The notes under the pieces were generated by a model. It ran no database searches, was not told where the DNA came from, and was given only the letters and a program-made list of their open reading frames with translations. DNA of 64,000 nt from Roseburia hominis. Lineage in GTDB: Bacteria > Bacillota > Clostridia > Lachnospirales > Lachnospiraceae. Location of the stretch: contig CP159990.1 in NCBI GenBank assembly GCA_040702975.1, forward strand, positions 3,038,001 through 3,102,000, in the 5' to 3' direction. This document shows, piece by piece, positions 8,844-16,674 of the stretch (position 1 is its first letter; the number at the start of each line of letters is the position of its first letter). A program made the position numbers and the translations under genes.

Positions 8844-10154
8844 ATGGAAATTACACCTTCCAGGGGACTTAAAGGGGAAGTAGTGATCCCCGGCGACAAA
8901 TCCATTTCACACCGCTCCATCATGTTTGGGGCGCTTGCCAAAGGCACAACTGAGATCACCCATTTTCTTCAGGGCGCTGACTGCCTTTCCACCATTGGCT
9001 GTTTTCGCGAGATGGGAATTGAGATTGAAAATACTCCCGAGCGGATACTGGTTCACGGAAAAGGGTTGCATGGCCTTAATGCCCCTTCCCGAATTCTAGA
9101 CGTAGGAAACAGCGGAACCACCACCCGGCTGATCTCAGGAATTCTCTCCGGTCAGCCATTTTCCAGCACTCTCTCCGGTGATGCCTCCCTGAATTTAAGA
9201 CCCATGAAGCGAATCATCGACCCCCTCACCTTAATGGGTGCGGACATCGCAAGCCAGACCGGAAACGGGTGTGCGCCGCTTTTGATCAACCACCATCTGC
9301 CCTCCGGTGCGCAGCCGGCCATGCATGGTACCCATTACCATTCCAGGGTGGCGTCTGCTCAGGTAAAATCCGCCGTGCTGCTGGCAGGATTATATGCTGA
9401 CGGTGTCACCAGGATCACGGAGCCTACCCTTTCACGGAATCACACGGAGCTGATGCTGGGCGGTTTCGGGGCGTCCGTCTCCACCGAGATTCATGAAAAT
9501 GGCACTGCGACCGCTTCCATTTGCCCGTGCGCGGAGCTATTTGCCCAAAAGATCCCGGTTCCCGGAGATATTTCCTCTGCTGCTTACTTTATCGCGGCCG
9601 GGCTTCTCGTTCCCGGCTCAGAGCTGCTGGTGAAAAATGTGGGAATCAACCCGACCCGTGCCGGACTTCTCGCCGTTTGTAGGGCAATGGGCGCAGATAT
9701 CACTTACCTAAATGAACGTAACGACGGCGGAGAGCCCACCGCCGACCTTCTGGTCAGGAGCAGTTCTCTTCACGGAACTATTGTAGAAGGCGCCCTGATT
9801 CCGACACTGATCGACGAGATTCCGATGATTGCCGTAATGGCAGCTTTCGCAGAAGGGACCACCGTGATCAGAGATGCCGCAGAACTAAAGGTCAAAGAGA
9901 CGGACCGTATTCGAACGACCACCGAGGGGCTTACTGCTATGGGAGTAGATGTAACTCCTACTGAGGACGGAATGATCATTCACGGTGGAAGACCAGTACA
10001 CGGCGGAACAATCAATAGTTATCTGGACCACCGAATTGCCATGGCATTTGCCATCGCGGGACTCGCCGCAGAAGGACCTACGACCATTCTGGACAGTCAG
10101 TGTGTCGACGTTTCCTATCCCGCATTTTTTGAGACTTTACATGCACTTCGTTAA
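8844..10154 (+). CDS. aroA: EPSP synthase (3-phosphoshikimate 1-carboxyvinyltransferase), class II type
   Basis: A 436-residue enzyme of the shikimate pathway that joins PEP to shikimate-3-phosphate. The signatures GDKSISHR, DVGNSGTTTRL, SGDASLNLRPMKR and LKVKETDRI are all present. It carries the four motifs used to define class II (CP4-like) enzymes: GDK-S, SAQVK, RNHTE and NPTR. Class II enzymes are typically poorly inhibited by glyphosate; that property is family knowledge and not visible here. It is the second gene of the tyrA operon, with an SD (AGAGGA) before the ATG. Downstream, GGCAGGG...CCCTGCC (10168-10202) can pair but lacks a T tract. Confidence 0.97.
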   Translation: MEITPSRGLKGEVVIPGDKSISHRSIMFGALAKGTTEITHFLQGADCLSTIGCFREMGIEIENTPERILVHGKGLHGLNAPSRILDVGNSGTTTRLISGILSGQPFSSTLSGDASLNLRPMKRIIDPLTLMGADIASQTGNGCAPLLINHHLPSGAQPAMHGTHYHSRVASAQVKSAVLLAGLYADGVTRITEPTLSRNHTELMLGGFGASVSTEIHENGTATASICPCAELFAQKIPVPGDISSAAYFIAAGLLVPGSELLVKNVGINPTRAGLLAVCRAMGADITYLNERNDGGEPTADLLVRSSSLHGTIVEGALIPTLIDEIPMIAVMAAFAEGTTVIRDAAELKVKETDRIRTTTEGLTAMGVDVTPTEDGMIIHGGRPVHGGTINSYLDHRIAMAFAIAGLAAEGPTTILDSQCVDVSYPAFFETLHALR

Positions 10155-10219
10155 ATGAAACCTATCCGGCAGGGTGTAAAGGCTGAACTCTTTTGCCCTG
10201 CCTCGCCATCTGTCAATGC

Positions 10220-10246
10220 ACCATTTTTTCCGACTGCCATACTATA
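10220..10246 (+). promoter_or_regulatory. Candidate sporulation-sigma promoter of the cotJ operon
   Basis: CATACTATA at 10238-10246 fits the -10 CATANNNTA of mother-cell sigma factors (sigma-K exactly, sigma-E nearly). An AC dinucleotide 16 nt upstream fits the short sigma-K -35. The match is short and a sigma-A TATAAT overlaps it, so this is a proposal supported mainly by the genes it precedes. Confidence 0.4.
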
Positions 10247-10280
10247 ATATTGTAAACACTAAAGGAAGGGGCTATTACTC

Positions 10281-10580
10281 ATGCCAAACTATCGTGGTAA
10301 TACGAACGATTATATGAGACGAAACGCCTACAATCAGAACCGTGGCCGCAGACCAGGAAACTGCGGGACGATGCAGACACCCACGCCTTATACGACATAC
10401 AATGAACCCTCTCCCTGCTGCGAACATGATGACGAGCTGAGCCAGATGCCGCTGGCAATGGCGTATGTACCGTGGCAGAACTGGAAACGTATTTATGATA
10501 AGGAGCAGGCCTTCTGCCGGGGAACTATTTTCGAGGAACTGGATAAACCATTTTGTGGAATGGGAGGCTGTAACTCATGA
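10281..10580 (+). CDS. cotJA: Spore coat protein CotJA-like
   Basis: A 99-residue protein whose C-terminal half has the CotJA signature: MPLAMAYVPWQ, then a Tyr, and GTIFEELDKPF. The N-terminal half is Asn/Arg/Gly-rich and low in complexity. SD AAGGAAGGGG lies before the ATG. It overlaps the next gene by 4 bp (ATGA), so they are translationally coupled. In Bacillus, CotJA anchors CotJC in the coat; here the same three genes are together in the same order. Confidence 0.9.
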   Translation: MPNYRGNTNDYMRRNAYNQNRGRRPGNCGTMQTPTPYTTYNEPSPCCEHDDELSQMPLAMAYVPWQNWKRIYDKEQAFCRGTIFEELDKPFCGMGGCNS

Positions 10581-10861
10581 GCGATATGAATCTTGAAACC
10601 AAACCGAACCGCAAAGACCTGCTCTGCCTGATAGGCCAGGCCAGCTTTGCAGTCGATGACGTCAAACTGTATCTCGACACCCACCCCTGTGACACCGATG
10701 CCCTGGATTATTTCTATGAGCACAGTAAGATAAGAAATCAGGCGCTTCGTGAATACGCGAAATATTATGGTCCGCTGACCGTCGATACTGCGGTCGCTTC
10801 CTGCACTGACAGGTGGAACTGGATCAACGAGCCATGGCCGTGGCAGGAAGGATGGTGCTAG
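10577..10861 (+). CDS. cotJB: Spore coat protein CotJB-like
   Basis: A 94-residue protein with the CotJB pattern: a helix with CLIGQASFAVDDVKLYLDTHP, Asp/Tyr-rich middle, and the aromatic C-terminus WNWINEPWPWQ. It sits between cotJA (4-bp overlap) and cotJC (3-bp gap). Its biochemical role is not known; it is needed with CotJA/CotJC in the Bacillus coat. Confidence 0.92.
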   Translation: MSDMNLETKPNRKDLLCLIGQASFAVDDVKLYLDTHPCDTDALDYFYEHSKIRNQALREYAKYYGPLTVDTAVASCTDRWNWINEPWPWQEGWC

Positions 10862-10864
10862 AAT

Positions 10865-11482
10865 ATGTGGAATTATGAAAAACGTCTGCAATATCCGGTA
10901 AACATTACCCAAACGAACCCTAAGATTGCCCAGGTCATCATCACGCAGTTCGGCGGCCCGGACGGCGAACTGTCCGCTTCCATGCGGTATCTGGCGCAAA
11001 GATATACAATGCCGTACCGGGAAGTGACCGGGATTTTGACTGATATCGGGACGGAAGAACTTGCGCACATGGAAATGATCTGCGCCATCGTTCATCAGCT
11101 CACACGCAATCTCACCCCGGAAGAATTAAAAGCCTCCGGCTTCGACAAATACTATGTAGACCATACTCTCGCCCTCTGGCCGCAGGCTGCAAGCGGTGCC
11201 CCGTGGACCGCGACCTACTTCCAGTCCAAAGGCGATCCGATTACCGATCTGCATGAAGACATGGCAGCAGAACAGAAAGCACGCTCGACCTACGACAACA
11301 TTCTCCGCCTGGTAAAAGATCCCGAGGTCTGCGACCCCATCCGTTTCCTGCGCCAGAGAGAAATCGTCCATTATCAGCGCTTCGGTGAAAGTTTAAGAAT
11401 TGTCCAGGACCATCTGGACAGTAAAAACTTCTATGCAATCAACCCTGAATTCGACAAAAACAATTCCTGCGGGTGTAACTAG
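10865..11482 (+). CDS. cotJC: CotJC-like spore coat manganese catalase
   Basis: A 205-residue protein of the Mn-catalase/ferritin-like family. Two carboxylate-histidine helices are visible, with GTEELAHMEM in the first half and QREIVHYQRFGE in the second, the ligands for a dinuclear manganese centre. Its length is typical of CotJC (~190-205). The tail ends in a Cys pair (SCGCN), possibly for cross-linking. It is the third cotJ gene and is followed after 3 bp by a superoxide dismutase gene, so a peroxide-removing and a superoxide-removing enzyme are made together. Confidence 0.93.
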   Translation: MWNYEKRLQYPVNITQTNPKIAQVIITQFGGPDGELSASMRYLAQRYTMPYREVTGILTDIGTEELAHMEMICAIVHQLTRNLTPEELKASGFDKYYVDHTLALWPQAASGAPWTATYFQSKGDPITDLHEDMAAEQKARSTYDNILRLVKDPEVCDPIRFLRQREIVHYQRFGESLRIVQDHLDSKNFYAINPEFDKNNSCGCN

Positions 11483-11485
11483 ACT

Positions 11486-11980
11486 ATGAATAGAGTATTA
11501 AATGAAACAATAACCATTCTCATCGGTCATGATGCGGAAGCGGTGGCTCAGATTCGCGGAAGCAAAGACTATCCCCGGCTTCTGGGAGAAGTCATGTTTT
11601 ATCCCCTTTGGCGCGGCACACTGGTCATTGCAAGCATTTCCGGCCTTCCTACAGGCCAAAAGCCCTGCGGTGAACGGTTCTTTGGATTTCACATTCATGA
11701 AGGGGCCGTTTGTACCGGAACGGAAAATGATCCCTTCGCAGACACCGGACAGCATTTCAACCCTTACGGCTGCGACCATCCGGAGCACGCAGGTGATTTC
11801 CCTCCCTTAATGGAAAATGACGGATATGCATTATCTGCCTTCTATACCGACCGATTCTATCCGGAAGAGATCATCGGAAGAACCGTAGTGATCCATGACA
11901 TGCCCGATGATTTCACGAGCCAGCCGTCCGGCAACAGCGGAAACAAAATTGCCTGTGGCCCCATTACAGAAACAGACTGA
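11486..11980 (+). CDS. sodC: Cu/Zn superoxide dismutase family protein without signal peptide
   Basis: A 164-residue SOD_Cu protein. All expected ligands can be placed: Cu His69, His71 and His137, bridging His90, Zn His98, His101 and Asp104 (FHIH, GQHFNP, HPEHAGD, VVIHDMPDDF), and the conserved disulfide pair Cys76-Cys157. There is no signal peptide or lipobox, although most bacterial SodC proteins are exported. It starts 3 bp after cotJC and shares its operon, so deposition on the spore from the mother cell is the natural inference. A hairpin terminator follows ~100 bp later. Confidence 0.92.
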   Translation: MNRVLNETITILIGHDAEAVAQIRGSKDYPRLLGEVMFYPLWRGTLVIASISGLPTGQKPCGERFFGFHIHEGAVCTGTENDPFADTGQHFNPYGCDHPEHAGDFPPLMENDGYALSAFYTDRFYPEEIIGRTVVIHDMPDDFTSQPSGNSGNKIACGPITETD

Positions 11981-12012
11981 TCTTTTGGCCTGCACTTCCA
12001 ACTGAACCTTAT

Positions 12013-12074
12013 TTCAGGTATGCATGGCAGCCAAAACAAGGTTCACCGTACCTTCACTTAGGTATACCTGGCAG
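12013..12074. repeat. Dispersed ~48-nt repeat, copy A with a partial tandem unit
   Basis: GCAGCC...TTCACCG.ACC.TCACT.AGGTAT.CCTGGCAG at 12027-12074 recurs at 13200-13248. Just upstream, CAGGTATGCATGGCAG (12015-12030) is a partial second unit with a 44-bp period. The unit contains the palindrome AGGTATACCT. Confidence 0.6.
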
Positions 12075-12078
12075 CCCA

Positions 12079-12111
12079 GGAAAGCCTCCGCACAATCTCC
12101 GGAGGCTTTCC
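12079..12111. terminator. Terminator between convergent sodC and Spo0A-C genes
   Basis: A perfect 12-bp stem (GGAAAGCCTCCG / CGGAGGCTTTCC) with a 9-nt loop, followed on the plus strand by TTCTCTACTTACTTTTT. It can serve both converging genes; the T-rich side favours the plus strand. Confidence 0.75.
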
Positions 12112-12115
12112 TTCT

Positions 12116-12454
12116 CTACTTACTTTTTCCAGTATGTTCTCTCAAATAATCTGCCAGAATCGCAATCAGCTCCATTGCGGTAGGCCTGTTATACAAACGC
12201 TGCCCAGCTATCTTCAGCAGAATCGAGTCTCCATGCTGATTCCAGTAATCCCAAATCATTCTTCTCATCGCTGCCTCCACCGAACCTCCACTCACTCCAT
12301 AGATTTTTCCCACCTCTACATACAGCTTGCCTGTCACATTCCGCAAATAACTTCTGTCCGTCATCACGAAATAAATGCAGTGCACCAAATACTCAAACCC
12401 TACATAATGAGATCTTATTCCAATTTTTCTTACCAGTTTGTACGCCTCTTCCAT
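12116..12454 (-). CDS. Stand-alone Spo0A C-terminal-domain protein (copy 1)
   Basis: A 112-residue protein that aligns along its whole length with the DNA-binding domain of Spo0A and lacks a receiver domain. Visible family features are the opening IGIRSHYVGFEYL, the middle LYVEVGKIYGVSGGSVEAAMRRMIWDYW and the closing NRPTAMELIAILADYL. The recognition helix keeps Glu and one Arg but has Ala where Spo0A has the first DNA-contacting Arg (VER in Spo0A, VEA here). SD GAAGGAAGGA is present. Upstream lie two TTCGTCGAA boxes 20 bp apart that resemble Spo0A boxes, so Spo0A or a paralogue may control it. Confidence 0.85.
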   Translation of the reverse strand: MEEAYKLVRKIGIRSHYVGFEYLVHCIYFVMTDRSYLRNVTGKLYVEVGKIYGVSGGSVEAAMRRMIWDYWNQHGDSILLKIAGQRLYNRPTAMELIAILADYLREHTGKSK

Positions 12455-12493
12455 AGTTCCTTCCTTCTCGCCTTACATTGAAAGAAAACCTAC

Positions 12494-12499
12494 ATTATA
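12494..12499 (-). promoter_or_regulatory. -10 element of the Spo0A-C gene (copy 1)
   Basis: TATAAT on the minus strand, 40 bp before the ATG. No recognisable -35 lies 16-18 bp upstream (the region is T-rich), which fits a promoter that needs an activator bound at the adjacent GTCG boxes. Confidence 0.45.
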
Positions 12500-12528
12500 C
12501 TTTACATGATTTTATAAAAAATGGAATA

Positions 12529-12559
12529 TTTTCGACGAATTTATACTTTTTTCGACGAA
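12529..12559 (-). promoter_or_regulatory. Paired 0A-box-like sites, 20 bp apart
   Basis: Two copies of TTCGTCGAA on the minus strand (palindromic TTCGACGAA at 12531-12539 and 12551-12559), exactly two helical turns apart, each next to A/T runs. TTCGTCGAAA differs from the 0A-box consensus TTTGTCGAAA at one base. The nearer site is ~33 bp upstream of the -10. The same spacing occurs upstream of the second Spo0A-C gene at 44086-44116. Confidence 0.55.
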
Positions 12560-12561
12560 AT

Positions 12562-13074
12562 TTATTTTTCAGCATAGATCTGAAAAAGTGCGATTCCCGG
12601 CGGCGCATAAGTAAAAATAAAAAAACCGACCATAAGCCCCACATTCAACGTCACCAGCAGGGCCACAGGCAATATTCTAGAATTCTGTACAGCCAATCGA
12701 TAACTTATACAAAATGCGATCACTACGCTGATGATAAATGTAGCAATGTCCAACGCCAGATAATGTTTTCCAATAATGCCTGTGTACGTGTAAAAAATAA
12801 TCGCCACAAACATGGTACCCGTGATCGTTCCCGCCAAATGCGAACGAAAAAAGGCCGGAACAGACCGGGAAAAAAAAGGCCAGCCTAACAGGACATAAAG
12901 AAACATCGGAAAAAACAGCATTTTCATATGTTCCCAGGTAGATTCATTTACCGGCGCGAACATTCCCACCAAAGGGTTGCTGCCGCTCCTTTCATATGCA
13001 AAATGCAGGCAAGTCCCGGCTGCCGCCGTAAAGATGGCACCTCCGATCGCATAGTACATCAATTTTTTATTCAC
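12562..13074 (-). CDS. DUF6512-like integral membrane protein
   Basis: A 170-residue protein with about five hydrophobic segments and little else. The conserved stretch FAPVNESTWEHMKMLFFP after the first segment is the hallmark I associate with DUF6512. No catalytic residues are evident and the function is unknown. It stands alone between the Spo0A-C gene and htrA, on the same strand, with a short AT-rich upstream region and SD GAAAGGAAAG. Confidence 0.7.
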   Translation of the reverse strand: MNKKLMYYAIGGAIFTAAAGTCLHFAYERSGSNPLVGMFAPVNESTWEHMKMLFFPMFLYVLLGWPFFSRSVPAFFRSHLAGTITGTMFVAIIFYTYTGIIGKHYLALDIATFIISVVIAFCISYRLAVQNSRILPVALLVTLNVGLMVGFFIFTYAPPGIALFQIYAEK

Positions 13075-13199
13075 ATCGATTCTTTCCTTTCCTTGGTATT
13101 TGAAATGAAATCGCTTTGCTAAAAATTATGCACCAATTCCTTTATTTTATACGGAAGCTCCTATCTATTTTCCTTCGGCCCTTTTATTCCAATAGCTTA

Positions 13200-13248
13200 G
13201 CAGCCGAGATGAAGATTCACCGGACCATCACTCAGGTATGCCTGGCAG
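13200..13248. repeat. Dispersed ~48-nt repeat, copy B
   Basis: GCAGCC...TTCACCGGACCATCACTCAGGTATGCCTGGCAG matches copy A at 12027-12074 at roughly three quarters of positions in the same orientation. Together the copies bracket the Spo0A-C and DUF6512-like genes. This copy runs directly into the htrA terminator. Confidence 0.55.
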
Positions 13249-13284
13249 TAAAAAACAGGGAACTTGCGCTCCCTGTTTTTACTG
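13247..13284 (-). terminator. Terminator of htrA
   Basis: AGTAAAAAACAGGG pairs with CCCTGTTTTTACT (one bulged A) around a GCGC-containing loop. The T run is within the 3' arm on either strand, so it may be bidirectional. It lies directly after the htrA stop codon. Confidence 0.7.
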
Positions 13285-13294
13285 TTCTATTTCC

Positions 13295-14566
13295 TTATGA
13301 ATTCTTTCCCAATGTCACTGTAACCTCTTCCTTACTGTATTCACCGTTTCTTTCCGGCACATTTATGGTAAGTGTTACTTCTTCTCCGGCCTTATAGTAC
13401 TCCAACTGCTGTTTCAGATCATTCATGCTATAAATAGCCGTTCCCTCAAATGCTGAGATTACAGTTCCTTTAGAAAGACCTGCCTTATCTGCTCCGCCGC
13501 CTTCAATCACACTGTCGATATAGACTCCCGTCGGCATATTGTAAAGCTGTGCATACTCCGCTTTCACATCATATCCTTTGATTCCGATCACTCCTCTTTC
13601 GCTCTCGGCAACCTTGGAACGTGTCTCCTTATTCATCAGGTTCTGGATAATGTCATGTGCATCGGTGATCGGAATTGCGAATCCCATACCTTCTACCGCT
13701 GAATTATTGATCTTGGCTGAATTGATTCCAACCACTTCACCGTTAATATTAAGTAATGCTCCTCCACTATTTCCCGGATTGATTGCTGCATCTGTCTGTA
13801 TATAGACTCCTTCAAAGCCTTCCATGGAACGCTGCGTTGCGCTGATAATTCCGGTCGTAACTGACTGGCCATAACCAAGCGCATTTCCAATCGCGATCGC
13901 CGGCTCGCCTACCTTTAACTCATCAGAATCGCCAAGTGTTGCCACCTTAATTGCCCCTAGTGTATCATCGTCAATATTTTCCAGCGGCACCGCTACGACT
14001 GCAAGGTCTCTTGAAGAATCCGTCCCTTTGATCACAGCTTCCACGCTCTTTCCATCGCTGAACGTGATCGTCAGAGTCTCACTGCCTTCCACCACATGGT
14101 TATTCGTCACGACCAGCAACTCCTTATCCGTCTTGCTGATGATGATTCCAGATCCGGCACTCTTACTTTCCTGCTCACTGATTCCTCCGAAAAAGCTCTG
14201 CACCTGCTGTACACTCATATTTGTAATGGACACAATAGATGGTATGGTCTCACTGACAATATCAGAAACATCTGATGTCACGGAAGTCTTTGTCGTGCTG
14301 ACATTCGTGTGGGCAACTTCCTTGGTCTTACTCACTTTTTCTTCTTTTGTGCTGATTCCAAGAAGCTTTCCTGCTACATAGCTGGTTCCCTGGAAAGTCA
14401 CCCCCGCAACTCCTCCGAAAATTATGGCAAGGCCTGCGATTACAAGCGCCTTTTTCACAAAACCATTCGTATGCTTTGGCGCCTTGGGCTGCCTTTGCGG
14501 TTCCTGATATTTATTTGCATTATTACCGTCATCGTCCGGCCTATAATAACTATACTGATTATCCAT
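13295..14566 (-). CDS. htrA: HtrA/DegP-type membrane-anchored serine protease
   Basis: A 423-residue protease/chaperone of the cell envelope. After a Gln/Asn/Pro-rich cytoplasmic N-terminus there is one membrane anchor (about 36-56), then a trypsin-like domain with the triad His in NNHVVEG, Asp in SSRDLAVV and Ser in NPGNSGGALL, and one PDZ domain at the C-terminus (GVYIDSVIEGGGADKAGL, TISAF). This is the standard Firmicute HtrA/YvtA layout. The ATG at 14566 is chosen because AGGAAGGAG is ~8 nt upstream; an in-frame TTG two codons earlier is less likely. It is flanked by a terminator at 13247-13284 and is monocistronic. Confidence 0.95.
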   Translation of the reverse strand: MDNQYSYYRPDDDGNNANKYQEPQRQPKAPKHTNGFVKKALVIAGLAIIFGGVAGVTFQGTSYVAGKLLGISTKEEKVSKTKEVAHTNVSTTKTSVTSDVSDIVSETIPSIVSITNMSVQQVQSFFGGISEQESKSAGSGIIISKTDKELLVVTNNHVVEGSETLTITFSDGKSVEAVIKGTDSSRDLAVVAVPLENIDDDTLGAIKVATLGDSDELKVGEPAIAIGNALGYGQSVTTGIISATQRSMEGFEGVYIQTDAAINPGNSGGALLNINGEVVGINSAKINNSAVEGMGFAIPITDAHDIIQNLMNKETRSKVAESERGVIGIKGYDVKAEYAQLYNMPTGVYIDSVIEGGGADKAGLSKGTVISAFEGTAIYSMNDLKQQLEYYKAGEEVTLTINVPERNGEYSKEEVTVTLGKNS

Positions 14567-14690
14567 AATCAAAACTCCTTCCTGTTTTTCATTTCTGAAT
14601 AGAAGTTTATCTTATAATTGTGATAAAAGTGTGTTTAATTAGTTAAAAAATATTGAAAAAGAACATACTTTGACATATCCTTCTTCTCAA

Positions 14691-14716
14691 AGGAAAAGGC
14701 AGGTCCCAGCCTGCCT
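14691..14716 (-). terminator. Terminator of glmS
   Basis: AGGCAGG-ctggga-CCTGCCT followed on the minus strand by TTCCTTTGAG; the T run is short and interrupted. It begins 9 bp after the glmS stop codon. Confidence 0.6.
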
Positions 14717-14724
14717 CTGATTCC

Positions 14725-16551
14725 CTATTCTACCGTAACGGATTTTGCCAGATTTCTCGGTTTATCCACATCGCAGCCCTTGCCAATGGATACATAATAG
14801 CCAAACAACTGCAGCGGTATAATAGCCAGAGAATTTGTGAAATACTTATTGGTATGTGGAATGTAGATCACATAATCCGCTGCCTTCTCAACCTCCGTAT
14901 TTCCCACATTCGTCACAGCCATCACGAACGCTCCACGGGTCTTGACCTCCACCATATTGCTGATCATCTTCTTGTACAGATCCTCCTGAGTCAGAACGGC
15001 CGAAACCAGCGTCCCGTCCTCGATCAAAGAAATCGTACCATGCTTCAACTCTCCCGCGGCATATGCCTCCGAGTGAATGTAAGAGATCTCCTTAAGCTTC
15101 AAAGAACCCTCCAGAGAAATCGCATAGTCGATCCCGCGGCCGATAAAGAACACATCCTTCGCAGCCAGATATCGGTTTGCAAACCGCTGAATCTTCTGTT
15201 TATTATTCAAAAGCAGCTCTACCTGCTCCGGAAGACGCCGTAAATCCTCCAGCATAGACGCCAATTCCTCATCATTCATCTTTCCGCGCACGTGAGCAAA
15301 CTTCATTGCCAGCAAATAGTGTGCAATAAGCTGGGCAGAATATGCCTTGGTCGTCGCGACTGCGATCTCCGGACCTGCCCATGTATACATTACGTTATCC
15401 GCCTCACGGGCAATGGAGCTTCCCACTACATTTACGATTCCCAGCACTCTCGCACCGCGCTTCTTCGCCTCGCGCAACGCCGCCAGAGAATCCGCTGTCT
15501 CACCGGACTGGCTGATCACAATGACCAAAGTGCCTTCCTCAATGATCGGATCACGATACCTGAATTCCGATGCCAGATCCACCTCGACCGGAATCCGCGC
15601 CAGCCCTTCATAAATATATTTGCTGGTCACCCCGGTATGATAAGCAGATCCACAGGCGACGATCACGATCTTCTTCACTTCTCTTATCTCTTCGTCTGAC
15701 ATTCCCAGTTCTTCGATCACAATCCTGCCGTCTTTGATTCTCGGGGAAAATGTATCTGTGATCGCTTTCGGCTGCTCATACATCTCTTTCAGCATGAAAT
15801 GCTCATATCCGCCCTTTTCGGCTGCATTCACATCCCACTCAATCCGCGTGGACGTCTTCTCGATCGGCTCCTCATCTACCGTAAAGAACTCCATGGAATC
15901 CTTCGTCATACGTACAATTTCTTCGTTTTCAATAAAATATACATCTCTGGTATACTTCAGCACCGCCGGAACATCAGAAGCAATGATATTGCCGCCCTTA
16001 GTAGAACCCACAATCAGCGGACTGTCCTTGCGCACCGCGTACAGTTCACTCGGGTGATCCTTAAAAATAATTCCCAGCGCATAAGACCCCTCCATACGAT
16101 GCATGATCTTCGTCACTGCCTGCAAAGGATTACCGGTATAATAATAATCCAGAAGATGCGCGATTACCTCCGTATCCGTCTCAGATATAAACTCATAGCC
16201 CTTCGTCTGCAATTTCTTTTTCAGTTTCAGATAATTTTCAATAATACCATTATGTACAACTACAATACTTTCCTCTTTGTTAAAATGTGGATGCGCATTG
16301 GTATCTGAGGGCTCCCCATGCGTTGCCCATCTCGTATGACCAATTCCCAGAACTCCCGGCATCGTAGAGCCATCATGTGTCAGCTCACTTAATACCTTCA
16401 ATCTTCCCTTCGCCTTTACCACTTCTATATTCGTCCCGTTATAGACAGCAATTCCTGCCGAATCATACCCACGGTACTCTAACTTCTCCAGTCCATCAAG
16501 CAAAATAGGTGCCGCCTGCTGTTCTCCAATATATCCTACAATTCCGCACAT
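14725..16551 (-). CDS. glmS: Glutamine-fructose-6-phosphate aminotransferase
   Basis: A 608-residue enzyme that makes glucosamine-6-phosphate, the entry to UDP-GlcNAc and peptidoglycan. The start at 16551 is fixed by the chemistry: the protein must begin Met-Cys (CGIVGYIG), the Cys being the glutaminase nucleophile, and GGAGGGG lies 6 nt upstream. The glutaminase domain (~1-240) has GIGHTRWATHG; two SIS domains follow with CGSAYHTG and SQSGETADSLAAL; the protein ends in KSVTVE as the family does. It is monocistronic. The ~85-nt leader has no room for the glmS ribozyme common in Firmicutes. Confidence 0.98.
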   Translation of the reverse strand: MCGIVGYIGEQQAAPILLDGLEKLEYRGYDSAGIAVYNGTNIEVVKAKGRLKVLSELTHDGSTMPGVLGIGHTRWATHGEPSDTNAHPHFNKEESIVVVHNGIIENYLKLKKKLQTKGYEFISETDTEVIAHLLDYYYTGNPLQAVTKIMHRMEGSYALGIIFKDHPSELYAVRKDSPLIVGSTKGGNIIASDVPAVLKYTRDVYFIENEEIVRMTKDSMEFFTVDEEPIEKTSTRIEWDVNAAEKGGYEHFMLKEMYEQPKAITDTFSPRIKDGRIVIEELGMSDEEIREVKKIVIVACGSAYHTGVTSKYIYEGLARIPVEVDLASEFRYRDPIIEEGTLVIVISQSGETADSLAALREAKKRGARVLGIVNVVGSSIAREADNVMYTWAGPEIAVATTKAYSAQLIAHYLLAMKFAHVRGKMNDEELASMLEDLRRLPEQVELLLNNKQKIQRFANRYLAAKDVFFIGRGIDYAISLEGSLKLKEISYIHSEAYAAGELKHGTISLIEDGTLVSAVLTQEDLYKKMISNMVEVKTRGAFVMAVTNVGNTEVEKAADYVIYIPHTNKYFTNSLAIIPLQLFGYYVSIGKGCDVDKPRNLAKSVTVE

Positions 16552-16636
16552 AGTATGCCCCTCCATTTTACATAAATGTATACATTTTTTAACAACACTT
16601 CACTATTTTAACAAATTTGTAACAATAAGTAAATAG

Positions 16637-16663
16637 AAAAAGGGATATTGTTTCCAATACCCC
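16637..16663 (-). terminator. Terminator of the cohesin-like membrane protein gene
   Basis: GGGGTATTG-GAAA-CAATATCCC with one G-U pair, a GAAA tetraloop and TTTTTC after it on the minus strand. It lies 11 bp after the stop codon. Confidence 0.8.
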
Positions 16664-16674
16664 TTCGTATCTTC

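Noticed and set aside
10168..10202. Terminator after aroA
   Set aside because: GGCAGGG/CCCTGCC can pair but the loop is long and there is no T tract on either side.
16552..16636. glmS ribozyme
   Set aside because: The leader between glmS and the upstream terminator is only ~85 nt and lacks the ribozyme core; none seen.
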